Shown: positions 25,427 through 33,788, counted from the first letter of the stretch. The stretch is 64,000 nt of DNA from Collinsella aerofaciens (GCF_015670745.1 NZ_JADPCH010000007.1:1-64000); one strand, 5' to 3'. Numbers and translations are program-made. Notes: a model not told the origin generated them from the sequence alone.

Positions 25427-26848
25427 ATGACCAACCCCATGCAGTTCCCCGACGGCTTTGTGTTTGGCGGCGCCACCGCTGCTTACCAGGTTGAGGGCGA
25501 GACCCGTACGCACGGCAAGGGCAAAGTGCCCTGGGACGATTTCCTGGCTGCTCAGGGTCGCTTCTCCCCCGACCCCGCAAGCGATTTCTACAACAAGTAC
25601 CCGGTCGATATCGACCTGTGCCAGCGCTTCGGCATCAACGGTATCCGTGTCTCCATCGCTTGGAGCCGCATCTTCCCCAATGGCACCGGCGAGATTAACC
25701 CCGAGGGCGTCGCTTTCTATCACGAGCTTTTCGCCACCTGCAACAAAGCTGGCGTTATCCCCTATGTCACGCTCGATCACTTCGATACGCCCGAGGCCTT
25801 TTACCAGAACGGCGGCGAGGGTTTCCTAACGCGCACGACGATCGACGCCTTTGTCGAGTATGCCAAGTTCTGCTTTGCCGAGTTCACCGAGGTCAAGCAC
25901 TGGTTTACCTTTAACGAGATTCCCGCGACCGCCGAGGGCAGCTTTATCGTCGGCAACTGGCCGCACGGCGAGAAGTATCGCCTGGACAAGGCCTTCCAGC
26001 TTATGCATAACATGATGGTGGCCCACGCCAAGGCTGTCGTCGCCTTCCATGAGGGCGGCTTTGAGGGCGAGATCGGCATTGTCCAGAACCTGGAGCCCAA
26101 GTATCCCCTCGACCCCAACAACGCCGACGACTGCGAGGCAGCTCGCATGGCCGACGTCATCAACAACCGCTGGGTACTCGACGCCACCTTCCGCGGCCAC
26201 TATGCAGCCGACACCATGGAGGCTGCGACCAAGCTGGCCCATATCGCCGGCGGCGAGCTCGACGTCCGCGACGAGGACATCGCCGCGCTGACCGCCGCGC
26301 TCCCCTATAACGATTGCCTGGGCGTCAACACCTACAAGTGCCAGTTCCTGCGTGCCGCCGAGGGCGAAAACGACATCAACCACAATGGCACCGGCGACAA
26401 GGGCTCCTCGCGCTGGTTCCTCAAGGGCGTGGGCGAGTCATGCGTGCGCGAAGGCGTACCCACCACCGATTGGGACTGGATCATCTATCCCGAGGGCCTG
26501 TACGACCTACTGCTCCGCATTAAGAACGATTACCCCAACTACAAGAAGATCTACATCACCGAGAACGGCATGGGCTATAAGGACGACTTCGAGGACGGCT
26601 TTATCGACGACGCTCCTCGTATCGACTACATGCGTCAGCATCTCGCATGGATCCTCAAGGCGATCGACGGCGGCGTGAACGTCGACGGCTACTTTGTGTG
26701 GTCGCTGCAGGACCAGTTCTCCTGGACCAACGGCTACAACAAGCGCTACGGCCTGTTCTACATCGACTTCGAGACCCAGAAGCGCTACCCCAAGGCGAGC
26801 GCGTACTGGTACAAGAACGTCGCGGAGACCGGCCTGCTCATGGCCTAA
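25427..26848 (+). CDS. GH1 6-phospho-beta-glycosidase, module 3
   Basis: 473 aa GH1. Acid/base Glu in TFNEIPATAEG, nucleophile in ITENGMGYKD, phosphate loop FSWTNGYNKRYG with the Trp associated with 6-phospho-galactosides. It is close to lacG at 15561 (same FGGATAAYQVEGETRTHGKG start), so one probably arose by duplication of the other. AAAGGATG precedes the ATG and a good terminator follows. Confidence 0.87.
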   Translation: MTNPMQFPDGFVFGGATAAYQVEGETRTHGKGKVPWDDFLAAQGRFSPDPASDFYNKYPVDIDLCQRFGINGIRVSIAWSRIFPNGTGEINPEGVAFYHELFATCNKAGVIPYVTLDHFDTPEAFYQNGGEGFLTRTTIDAFVEYAKFCFAEFTEVKHWFTFNEIPATAEGSFIVGNWPHGEKYRLDKAFQLMHNMMVAHAKAVVAFHEGGFEGEIGIVQNLEPKYPLDPNNADDCEAARMADVINNRWVLDATFRGHYAADTMEAATKLAHIAGGELDVRDEDIAALTAALPYNDCLGVNTYKCQFLRAAEGENDINHNGTGDKGSSRWFLKGVGESCVREGVPTTDWDWIIYPEGLYDLLLRIKNDYPNYKKIYITENGMGYKDDFEDGFIDDAPRIDYMRQHLAWILKAIDGGVNVDGYFVWSLQDQFSWTNGYNKRYGLFYIDFETQKRYPKASAYWYKNVAETGLLMA

Positions 26849-26870
26849 CTTTTGCCGCATACCCCCTGTC

Positions 26871-26919
26871 GGCCGCATGCGAATCCCTCCACGGGTTCGT
26901 ATGCGGCCTTTTTGTTTTT
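26871..26919 (+). terminator. Terminator of module 3
   Basis: 13-bp stem GGCCGCATGCGAA/TTCGTATGCGGCC (one mismatch) followed by CTTTTTGTTTTTG. Confidence 0.92.
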
Positions 26920-26937
26920 GGTGGGCCCGTGCAGGCC

Positions 26938-27002
26938 GTTTGTCTCGATCTGTAACATCTAGCAGGGATTTTCGGTCTTAAATGTTACAGATCGAGACAA
27001 AC
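26938..27002. repeat. BIME-like hairpin repeat C5 (type I)
   Basis: GTTTGTCTCGATCTGTAACA ... TGTTACAGATCGAGACAAAC. Confidence 0.8.
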
Positions 27003-27021
27003 GGAACGCCCGAGCAGAAAT

Positions 27022-27080
27022 ATCTCAATCTGTAACATGTAGCCCGCTTTTAACCGTCTAACTGTTACAGATCGAGACAA
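27022..27080. repeat. BIME-like hairpin repeat C6 (type II)
   Basis: ATCTCAATCTGTAACATGTA ... CTGTTACAGATCGAGACAA; starts 84 bases after C5. Confidence 0.75.
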
Positions 27081-27132
27081 TAAGATAGTCAAATCCGAAC
27101 TTTCCAAGCAGTTATAAAGCATGGTTTCTAGT

Positions 27133-27207
27133 TTTCGGTATCACGAACATACTTTCGGTATCATTTAATGATATTATGATATCGAAAGTATGTTCGTGAT
27201 ACCGAAA
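27133..27207. promoter_or_regulatory. Long inverted repeat overlapping the fic leader
   Basis: 30-base arms (27133-27162 and 27178-27207) match as inverse complements with one mismatch around a 15-base AT loop. Each arm contains the word GGTATC or GATATC near both ends. The right arm runs into the AAAGGAG ribosome site of the Fic gene. It may be an operator pair or an RNA hairpin. Confidence 0.7.
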
Positions 27208-27215
27208 GGAGCCGC

Positions 27216-28448
27216 ATGCGCCAGTTCGATTACACCACAGTCCCAGCGGAACTCGAAGCAACTCCAATCACCAACCTCCTCCTCTCGATACGCGAGCATA
27301 AAGGCCGTCAGCTTGCTCTGAGTCAAGTCAAACCCGAGCTTCTATCGTCCCTAATGGAGGAGGCTAAGATCCAAAGCACCCGGTCCTCCAACGGACTTGA
27401 AGGAATTGTTACCACCCAAAAAAGACTCAAAGCGATCATGGCGTATTCCGCCAAGCCAAGCTCCCGCGCAGAGGAAGAAATTGCTGGATACCGAGATGTG
27501 CTGTCGCTTATTCACGAGCAACACGATTCCATTCCCGTAACGCCATCGGTCATTCTGCAGTTGCATCGTGACCTCATGGCGCACACGGCAATCTCGTATG
27601 GAGGCCATTGGAAAGATAGCGATAACGAAATCGTCTCCATTGACGATCAAGGAAATCGATTTGTGCGCTTTAGGCCCCCTTCGGCCCTAGCAACCCCGGG
27701 ACTTATTAAAGAAGCCTGCCAGTCCCTCAACGATGCTTTATCTCGCCAAGTTTGCGATCCCCTCCTTATATCGCTCCGCTTTATCTTCGATTTTGTTAGC
27801 ATTCATCCCTTCAACGATGGCAATGGCAGGATGAGCCGGCTCCTTACAACGCTGCTGCTCGAAAAGACTGGATACGACGTTGCGCGTTACATCAGCATCG
27901 AACGACTTATTGAAGACAACAAAGCGCTTTACTACAACGCTCTCGCTGCAAGCTCCACTGGATGGAATGAAAATCAAAACACCGAAGTACCCTTTATCCG
28001 TTTCATGCTCGGAACAACCCTGGCCGCCTACCGACAGCTCGAGCAGCGTACCTTAATTGAATCAAGCACTCGTCCCATGTCGAAGCAAGCGCGCATCGCC
28101 GTTCTATTTCAACAGAGACCCGGCGTCATTAAGAAATCCGACATCCGATCCAACTGCCCCGATATCAGCGAGGTCACCGTTAAACGAACCCTCGGTCAGC
28201 TTGTTAGTTGCAGCGCAATCGAAAAAACAGGAGCGGGTCGTTCGACAGGCTACATACTCAAAGACGTCCATGCTCTAGAACTATTCTTGCAATCCACAAT
28301 ACCCGATAGCGAGGCCGCAATAACAAAAGAGGCTCCAAAGGATAAGCTCCTTGAACGTATAAACCACGCCGAGGATGAAAGCAAAGAGGGGCTCTATGAA
28401 GACTATGATTCATTCTCAAGGGACATAAAGACGAAATACGGAGTCTAG
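27216..28448 (+). CDS. Fic/DOC-family AMP-transferase-like protein
   Basis: 410 aa. The Fic core motif HPFNDGNGRMSR (residues 197-208) is complete. An N-terminal inhibitory motif of the S-x-x-x-E-G type (SNGLEG, 58-63) should autoinhibit it (class II Fic). A winged-helix-like C-terminal region follows (about 285-370). Such proteins usually attach AMP to target proteins; the target is unknown. Base composition is lower in GC than the PTS genes beside it and codons are less biased, which suggests transfer. No separate antitoxin gene is visible. AAAGGAG lies before the ATG. Confidence 0.9.
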   Translation: MRQFDYTTVPAELEATPITNLLLSIREHKGRQLALSQVKPELLSSLMEEAKIQSTRSSNGLEGIVTTQKRLKAIMAYSAKPSSRAEEEIAGYRDVLSLIHEQHDSIPVTPSVILQLHRDLMAHTAISYGGHWKDSDNEIVSIDDQGNRFVRFRPPSALATPGLIKEACQSLNDALSRQVCDPLLISLRFIFDFVSIHPFNDGNGRMSRLLTTLLLEKTGYDVARYISIERLIEDNKALYYNALAASSTGWNENQNTEVPFIRFMLGTTLAAYRQLEQRTLIESSTRPMSKQARIAVLFQQRPGVIKKSDIRSNCPDISEVTVKRTLGQLVSCSAIEKTGAGRSTGYILKDVHALELFLQSTIPDSEAAITKEAPKDKLLERINHAEDESKEGLYEDYDSFSRDIKTKYGV

Positions 28449-28540
28449 TCATATCTCAGAATAGCCTCATCCTTGTTGCTCAAAGTTATTTGCGCGTCAT
28501 TGTAAAGCGGTACCCCCGCGCCGGCAGGGGGGCAGATGTA

Positions 28541-28868
28541 TCGCCTGCCGATCCTGCTGGAGTCGGCAATCAGATAGCGCGTATCGACCTTGCTAAAGGC
28601 GAGCTGCTGGATGCGGCCCTCGTCCATGTTGGACGTGGACACGTCGCCGTCCAGAATACCGTTGGCGCCGATAAACGCCGCATCGATGCCCAGCGCGCGC
28701 AGGGTATCCTCGGCCGTGGGCCCCACAAAGGCGGCGGTGCGGCGACGGTACATGCCGCCCACCAGGCACAGCTCGCAATCCTCGCGCGCCTCGAGCAGGC
28801 TAAAGGCCGAAAGCGAATTGGTCACATAGATGGAAGGCAGTTTGTCGGTGACTCGGAGAGCGCCAATG
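28541..28868 (-). pseudogene. DeoR/LacR-like regulator remnant
   Basis: The DNA matches the central-to-C-terminal sensor part of the regulator at 33024 almost base for base between about 28541 and 28827 (LCLVGGMYRRRTAAFVGPTA, SNMDEGRIQQLAFSK). Upstream the reading frame (DRIGALRVTDKLPSIYV) is DeoR-like but diverged and starts after a stop. The N-terminal DNA-binding domain and the last residues are missing. The open frame 28445-28825 is what is left and is unlikely to make a useful protein. Confidence 0.8.
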
Positions 28869-28914
28869 CGATCTCACGACGGTTGCGCTCATTGTCTCAA
28901 TTAGATACTCAACG

Positions 28915-28952
28915 AAATACGGCCCCGCAGCTCAATAAGCTGCGGGGCCGTA
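28915..28952 (-). terminator. Hairpin after the fourth IICB gene
   Basis: Perfect 15-bp stem (28918-28932 with 28938-28952) with a short TTT tail on the minus strand. Confidence 0.75.
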
Positions 28953-28987
28953 CCATACACCGACGAATCAACGACGAAGTGCATCCA

Positions 28988-30682
28988 CTATTTGGCCAGC
29001 TCCTGAACGATCCAGTCAATTGCACCTTCGGGATCGTTGGTAAGGTCGATATACTCCTTGCCCCTTGTGGTGAGCAGTTTAATTCCAAGGCGATCGGTAT
29101 CGGCCTTCATAGCGTCATAGTACATGCGTGCCTGGGGTGCCAGAACAATCACGTTGTACTGATCCATCGTCTCATAGTGGCTTCCGTACGCACCGGACTG
29201 AGAAACCAGATCGATACCCTTAGCAGCGGCACCTTCGCGAAGAGCATTTGCCAAGAGAGTCGAAGTGCCGGCACCCTGGCAAAGCACAAGCACGCGGATC
29301 TGCTCCGCCTTGTCCTTTACCGCCTCGAGAGCTTTTGCGACATTTTCCTGTGCGGCAATAGCATCTGCATCCGAGTTTCCTGCAGTCTCCTTTGCAGACT
29401 CTTCCAAACAAAGCTGATGGTCATACGCCTTGCAGAACGGATAGTAAATCACAAAGTCAACGACCAACAGCACTGCCATCAATACAAGAGAACGCAGATC
29501 GAGACCCGTGGTGAGGAATGCACCGATTGGGCCGGGAAGCGCCCACGGCATGGTATACATGGGGGCGTTCATTCCAATGACGTCAATGAAAAATTTACCG
29601 ATAATGGCGTTGACCATAGGAGCCACTAGGAAGGGCACGAACATATAGGGATTGAGAACAATCGGCATACCGAAGATAACGGGCTCGTTAACTCCAAAAA
29701 TCACCGGGATAATCGATGCCTTGCCCATGGCTTTTAGCTGCTTGGAGCGCATAAACATGATCAGGATAATAGGAACGATGAACGTGCAGCCAGAACCGCC
29801 CAGACCGCCGATGAAGCTTGTAAAGTCCTGCGTGAGAGCAATTGACGGGTGTCCACCTGCTTGGAAAACCTCAAGATTGGTAACGGTATTGCCATAGAGC
29901 GCAGCATTGATCGGACTCATGACAACCGAAGCACCGTGGATACCCATAAATTGGAAAAGTGCGACGGCGCCTTCGATAAGCGCCATGCCAGGATAGGTGT
30001 CGACCGCGGAGAACAGCGGCGAGATGAGAGCGGATACCAAATTGGCGAACGGCACAGCAAGCAGCTTGCGGCTCGCAAGATCGATAAAAGCGCACGCAAG
30101 GATCGAAAACCCAAATGCAAAGATATCGCGAAAACTCTGCGCAATAGAGCCAGGGACCTCTTTGGGGAGCTTGATCGTCACATTATGGCTAATGCACACC
30201 TTATAGATATTAACGGTCAAGAATGCGGCTACGAACGCAGCGAGAAAACCCTTGGTTCCCATATAGCCGGTTTCAAAAACAGATGTATCTGCTCCGCCAA
30301 TCGAGACAACATCGTTCGTCACCGATAGCAAGAGCATGCCGCACATGGCACAAACCATGCACGAGGTGGGGTTGAGAGATTTGCCCGAAGGCATGCGACG
30401 GTTCATCGACATTGCAAGTGAGCTCGCCGTGGTGCCGGCCACCATAATGCCAAGAAGCCCCATGGTATATGCATAGATTTTATTGAAGAAATCCAGCACC
30501 TCAGGCGGAAGCGTGATGCCTACATAGGCAGGGAGCGTCGAAAGAAGAAGGAACAGGCTCGAGAACAGCACAATTGGCATATTCGAGAGAAAGCCATCCT
30601 TGATCGCCACCAGATAAATGTTCCTCGAGATTTTGTCGAAGAGGGGCTGGTGTTTTTCAAGGAATTTGACGATAGCGTCCAT
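28988..30682 (-). CDS. PTS lactose/cellobiose-family IICB permease, fourth copy
   Basis: 564 aa from the ATG with AAAGGATG upstream (MDAIVKFLEKHQ); the frame extends five codons further. IIC domain with MGIHGASVVMSPINAAL and APMYTMPWALPGPIGAF; IIB domain with phospho-Cys in VLVLCQGAGTSTLLANAL. No GH1 gene and no LacI regulator are next to it. Instead it is divergent from a protein of unknown function and a GntR regulator, which suggests a different substrate chemistry. More moderate GC than the other three copies. Confidence 0.88.
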   Translation of the reverse strand: MDAIVKFLEKHQPLFDKISRNIYLVAIKDGFLSNMPIVLFSSLFLLLSTLPAYVGITLPPEVLDFFNKIYAYTMGLLGIMVAGTTASSLAMSMNRRMPSGKSLNPTSCMVCAMCGMLLLSVTNDVVSIGGADTSVFETGYMGTKGFLAAFVAAFLTVNIYKVCISHNVTIKLPKEVPGSIAQSFRDIFAFGFSILACAFIDLASRKLLAVPFANLVSALISPLFSAVDTYPGMALIEGAVALFQFMGIHGASVVMSPINAALYGNTVTNLEVFQAGGHPSIALTQDFTSFIGGLGGSGCTFIVPIILIMFMRSKQLKAMGKASIIPVIFGVNEPVIFGMPIVLNPYMFVPFLVAPMVNAIIGKFFIDVIGMNAPMYTMPWALPGPIGAFLTTGLDLRSLVLMAVLLVVDFVIYYPFCKAYDHQLCLEESAKETAGNSDADAIAAQENVAKALEAVKDKAEQIRVLVLCQGAGTSTLLANALREGAAAKGIDLVSQSGAYGSHYETMDQYNVIVLAPQARMYYDAMKADTDRLGIKLLTTRGKEYIDLTNDPEGAIDWIVQELAK

Positions 30683-30755
30683 AACACATCCTTTCATGAT
30701 TCCCAGGCACGTAACGATTTATCCGGACTCAACCGTCGTCGTCCCCGTTTGTATC

Positions 30756-30769
30756 CACTTATGTAAGTG
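30756..30769. promoter_or_regulatory. Palindrome upstream of the fourth IICB gene
   Basis: CACTTATGTAAGTG: 6-bp arms with a TG centre. Possible regulator site, weakly supported. Confidence 0.35.
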
Positions 30770-30866
30770 AATACGTTCTTGTGCGAAATGTAATATCATT
30801 TGCGCGATTTGTCATAACCAATTCTTTTTCCGCTTTGTCGATATGTCAAGAATTCAAATACTTATT

Positions 30867-30954
30867 CGGTGAACGGTAGTTGATTAATATAAGGTTTTCC
30901 CAGCTAAATGATATTTTTTTCGAGCAGTACAATAAGTTTGCAACCGTTCACCGA
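30867..30954. promoter_or_regulatory. Inverted pair of ACCG motifs between divergent promoters
   Basis: CGGTGAACGGT at 30867 and ACCGTTCACCGA at 30943 are inverse copies, each pointing to the gene on its own side. Confidence 0.45.
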
Positions 30955-30974
30955 TTGGATATAACATATTGAAT

Positions 30975-30992
30975 ATATTGTTGTAACAATAT
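30975..30992. promoter_or_regulatory. Candidate GntR operator
   Basis: ATATTGTT-GT-AACAATAT: 8-bp perfect arms, 47 bases before the start at 31039. The shape fits sites of HutC-type GntR proteins, one of which is encoded at 32014. Confidence 0.55.
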
Positions 30993-31038
30993 TAGAGACA
31001 ATGTCACAAGCCTGTCGTTCTAGTCAAAGGAAGTAACA

Positions 31039-31959
31039 ATGCCCAAACGATTACTGAACATGTCCGCATCCGATTTTGCCGCCACGTCACCCATGGATCT
31101 AAAGCAGGCAATTCTGGCTTCCGAGGGACGTACCATCATGGCGGAAAACGTACCCTCTTCCCAATTTCTCGGCGGCGTTACTAATGCCGAAATCGAACGT
31201 GCCGCAGGTGCCGACCTGCTTCTGTTTAACGCGCTCGATGTGTTCAATCCAGTTATTGCCGGTATTCCAGATGATCTCAATGAAAACCCGGTCACTTGGG
31301 TAAAGCGAGCATGCGGAAGGCCCATTGGCGTCAATCTGGAACCAGTTGATAACGAGGCAGAGATGTCTGAATCCCGAACGGAAATCCCCATGGGTCGTCG
31401 TGTCTCTCCCAAGACCTTAGAAAAGGCTAACGAACTCGGATTTGATTTTATCTGCCTGACGGGCAACCCTGGAACCGGCGTCTCCAACGATGCAATCGCC
31501 CATTCGATTAAACTCTCCAAAGAGCATTTCAATGGCCTGGTCATAGCCGGAAAAATGCATGGAGCGGGCGTTGCGGAACCTGTCATGACGCTCGAAATTG
31601 CGCGCAAGTTTGTTGACCTCGGCGTCGATATCCTTCTCGTGCCAGCCCCCTACACCGTCCCTTGCTTCCAAGAAGCAGACCTGCGCGCCATCGTAGACTT
31701 TGTACGATCCCACAACGTAGGCAAGTCAATTGAAGAGAAGGTTCTCGTCATGGCGGCGAACGGGACGAGTCAAGACTCCTGCGACAGCGAGACCATTAAG
31801 AAAATAGGCCTTGCAGCAAAAGCAGCCGGCGCTGACCTCCAACATATCGGGGACTCCATGAACGGTATTTGCCTGCCCCAGAATATCTTCACGCTCGGAC
31901 AAGCCCTTCGTGGATACAGGCATCAGATCGTCATGCTGAGCCGCTCTGTGATACGTTAA
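31039..31959 (+). CDS. PTS-linked protein of unknown function (TIM-barrel-like)
   Basis: 306 aa, AAGGAAG before the ATG. It resembles an uncharacterised family found near PTS genes (I believe DUF7916, sometimes mislabelled as a haloacid dehalogenase). Visible: GRTIMAENVPSSQFLGGVTN, LLLFNALDVFNP, FDFICLTGNPGTGVSND, MHGAGVAEP, ILLVPAPYTVPCF and ADLQHIGDSMNGI. The regular alternation of short hydrophobic strands and helices suggests a beta/alpha barrel with conserved Glu, His and Asp that could bind a sugar phosphate. It is divergent from a IICB gene and followed by a GntR regulator. It might act on the imported sugar phosphate. No function is established to my knowledge. Confidence 0.7.
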   Translation: MPKRLLNMSASDFAATSPMDLKQAILASEGRTIMAENVPSSQFLGGVTNAEIERAAGADLLLFNALDVFNPVIAGIPDDLNENPVTWVKRACGRPIGVNLEPVDNEAEMSESRTEIPMGRRVSPKTLEKANELGFDFICLTGNPGTGVSNDAIAHSIKLSKEHFNGLVIAGKMHGAGVAEPVMTLEIARKFVDLGVDILLVPAPYTVPCFQEADLRAIVDFVRSHNVGKSIEEKVLVMAANGTSQDSCDSETIKKIGLAAKAAGADLQHIGDSMNGICLPQNIFTLGQALRGYRHQIVMLSRSVIR

Positions 31960-32013
31960 GGTTACCTTGCCCACGCTACATCCCGACTGAGGCAACCATC
32001 AGGTATAACCAAC

Positions 32014-32751
32014 ATGCAAACTGAGGCTCTAATGCTCGATACACACGAAAAACGGCCACTCTATTTACAGCTCACCGACGCGCTGCTCAAGCAGATCGTC
32101 GATGAATATCAAGCAGACGATAAACTTCCAACAGAAATGGAACTCTGCGACGAATACGCCGTAAGCAGAACAACCGTCCGACTTGCCATGAGTGAGCTGG
32201 AGCGTCGTGGAAGTATCTATCGAATCCAAGGTAAGGGATCGTTTGTTGCACCGAAACGCGTTAGCGAGCTCAATTCACTTTTAGACTTTGACTTTGCAAG
32301 CCATTGCGATGGCGTTGATCCGGATGCCATCACCAAACATTTCGGCGGCCTCACATCAGGTCGTCCAATTTCCGTAATGATGCTCCAACAATTTGGATGT
32401 CAAAATCGCGATGAAATTCAGCGTCTTGAATTGACCTACGAACTTGAAGGCAGCTTCATAGGCGCTGATACGTTCTTCATTTCAAAGTCGCGCGTTCCGA
32501 ATAACCAGTTAGATTATCAGGCATTTAGCAGAATCATGGATGACTTGTCCAAGTCTATCCAATCTGTTAGGGAAAGCTATAGAGCACGTCAGCTCAGCGA
32601 TTCCGAAGCCAGTAATTATGGTGTTGCAAAACTTCCGGTCATCGAACTGACTCATTATGCTTACGACTCCGGAGGCAAACTAATCTCAATTGTCTGCCGC
32701 ACCGTCTTAACTGGGCGAATCCCTTATCAAAACTTTATTGTCAAGTCCTAA
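32014..32751 (+). CDS. GntR/HutC-family regulator
   Basis: 245 aa. N-terminal winged helix ([16 protein letters not shown], then [20 protein letters not shown] and [11 protein letters not shown]) and a C-terminal UTRA effector domain. UTRA regulators sense sugar phosphates and related ligands. It lies 54 bases after the unknown-function gene and probably controls that gene and the divergent IICB gene. A second start at 32032 (GAGG five bases upstream) is equally possible. Confidence 0.88.
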   Translation: MQTEALMLDTHEKRPLYLQLTDALLKQIVDEYQADDKLPTEMELCDEYAVSRTTVRLAMSELERRGSIYRIQGKGSFVAPKRVSELNSLLDFDFASHCDGVDPDAITKHFGGLTSGRPISVMMLQQFGCQNRDEIQRLELTYELEGSFIGADTFFISKSRVPNNQLDYQAFSRIMDDLSKSIQSVRESYRARQLSDSEASNYGVAKLPVIELTHYAYDSGGKLISIVCRTVLTGRIPYQNFIVKS

Positions 32752-32762
32752 TGTTCTTTTTC

Positions 32763-32826
32763 TTTTGTCTCGATCTGTAACACGTAGCCGAGTTTTTAAG
32801 TCCTAACCGTTACAGATCGAGACAAA
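32763..32826. repeat. BIME-like hairpin repeat C7 (type I)
   Basis: TTTTGTCTCGATCTGTAACA ... CGTTACAGATCGAGACAAAC; just after the GntR gene. Confidence 0.8.
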
Positions 32827-32845
32827 CAAGGTAGACCCCGCCGAA

Positions 32846-32906
32846 TTGTCTCAATCTGTAACACTAAGACCGGTTTTGGACGTCTAGATGTTACAGGTTG
32901 AGACGA
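32846..32906. repeat. BIME-like hairpin repeat C8 (type II)
   Basis: TTGTCTCAATCTGTAACACT ... ATGTTACAGGTTGAGACGA; starts 83 bases after C7. Confidence 0.75.
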
Positions 32907-33023
32907 TTTGATAGTGGAGTCCTCATTTGCGCGTCATATCGCGTAGCGCTGACGCGCTGGTTCCCACAATGACAGGAGGTAAAAGTCCTCCCGCATCGCC
33001 TGTTGGCAATCCCGTAGCTTTAG

Positions 33024-33788
33024 CTAACAAATAACCTGCGTGTGTTCCTCGATGGCGGCGCGATCCTCGGCGGCAATACCCGGCTCGCACACCACGGCGT
33101 CCAAATTGTCCAGGCGGCAGAAGGTGTAGAAGTCGCGCTTGCCGATCTTGCTGGAGTCGGCGATCAGATAGCGCGAGTCGGCCTTGCTAAAGGCGAGCTG
33201 CTGGATACGGCCCTCGTCCATGTTGGACGTAGATACGTCACCGTCCAAGATGCCGTTGGCACCGATAAACGCCGCGTCGATGCCCAGCGCACGCAGGGTA
33301 TCCTCGGCCGTTGGCCCCACAAAAGCGGCAGTGCGGCGACGGTACATACCGCCCACGAGGCACAGGTCGCAGTCCTCGCGCGCCTCGAGCAGGTTAAACA
33401 CCGAAAGCGAATTGGTCACAATGCGCAGACGAAACGCCGGCAACATCGAGGCCATCTGCTCAACCGTGGTGCCTGTCCCCAAAAAGATGGTCGAGCCTTC
33501 CTCGATAAGCTCCACAGAACGGCGCGCAATCTGCAACTTTTCCTCGGCATGCTTCGTGCGCTTTTCGCTGTGCGAATACTCATGGCGCAGCATAGCGTGT
33601 GGACGGCCCTGCGCACTGCGGGCTCCGCCGTGCACGCGCTCGATCTCGCCCAGGCTCGCAAGCTCCTCAAGGTCACGGCGGATCGTCATATCCGAGACAC
33701 CTAACGCATCCGAAATCTCCTTGACCGAGACCGTGCCCTGCTCTTCGAGCAGCTGCCGAACCTTATCCTGTCGCTCCGCTTTAATCAC
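33024..33788 (-). CDS. lacR: LacR-like DeoR-family repressor
   Basis: 254 aa from a GTG with GAGGA six bases upstream; a second GTG at 33815 lacks such a site. N-terminal helix-turn-helix (VSVKEISDALGVSDMTIRRDLEEL), RVHGGAR hinge and a sensor domain (GTGTTVEQMA, DGDVSTSNMDEGRIQQLAFSK, GKRDFYTFC). The last motifs match staphylococcal LacR, whose inducer is tagatose-6-P. It is therefore a candidate regulator of the lacABC, lacF and aga-side genes although none is adjacent. A partial near-copy lies at 28541. Confidence 0.85.
   Translation of the reverse strand: MIKAERQDKVRQLLEEQGTVSVKEISDALGVSDMTIRRDLEELASLGEIERVHGGARSAQGRPHAMLRHEYSHSEKRTKHAEEKLQIARRSVELIEEGSTIFLGTGTTVEQMASMLPAFRLRIVTNSLSVFNLLEAREDCDLCLVGGMYRRRTAAFVGPTAEDTLRALGIDAAFIGANGILDGDVSTSNMDEGRIQQLAFSKADSRYLIADSSKIGKRDFYTFCRLDNLDAVVCEPGIAAEDRAAIEEHTQVIC

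Noticed and set aside
27216..28448. Fic plus separate antitoxin (class I) system
   Set aside because: The inhibitory motif is inside the Fic protein itself (residues 58-63) and no small partner gene is adjacent.
17121..32906. Possible CRISPR array
   Set aside because: The repeats are inverted hairpins at gene ends, spread over 16 kb, without regular spacers or cas genes.
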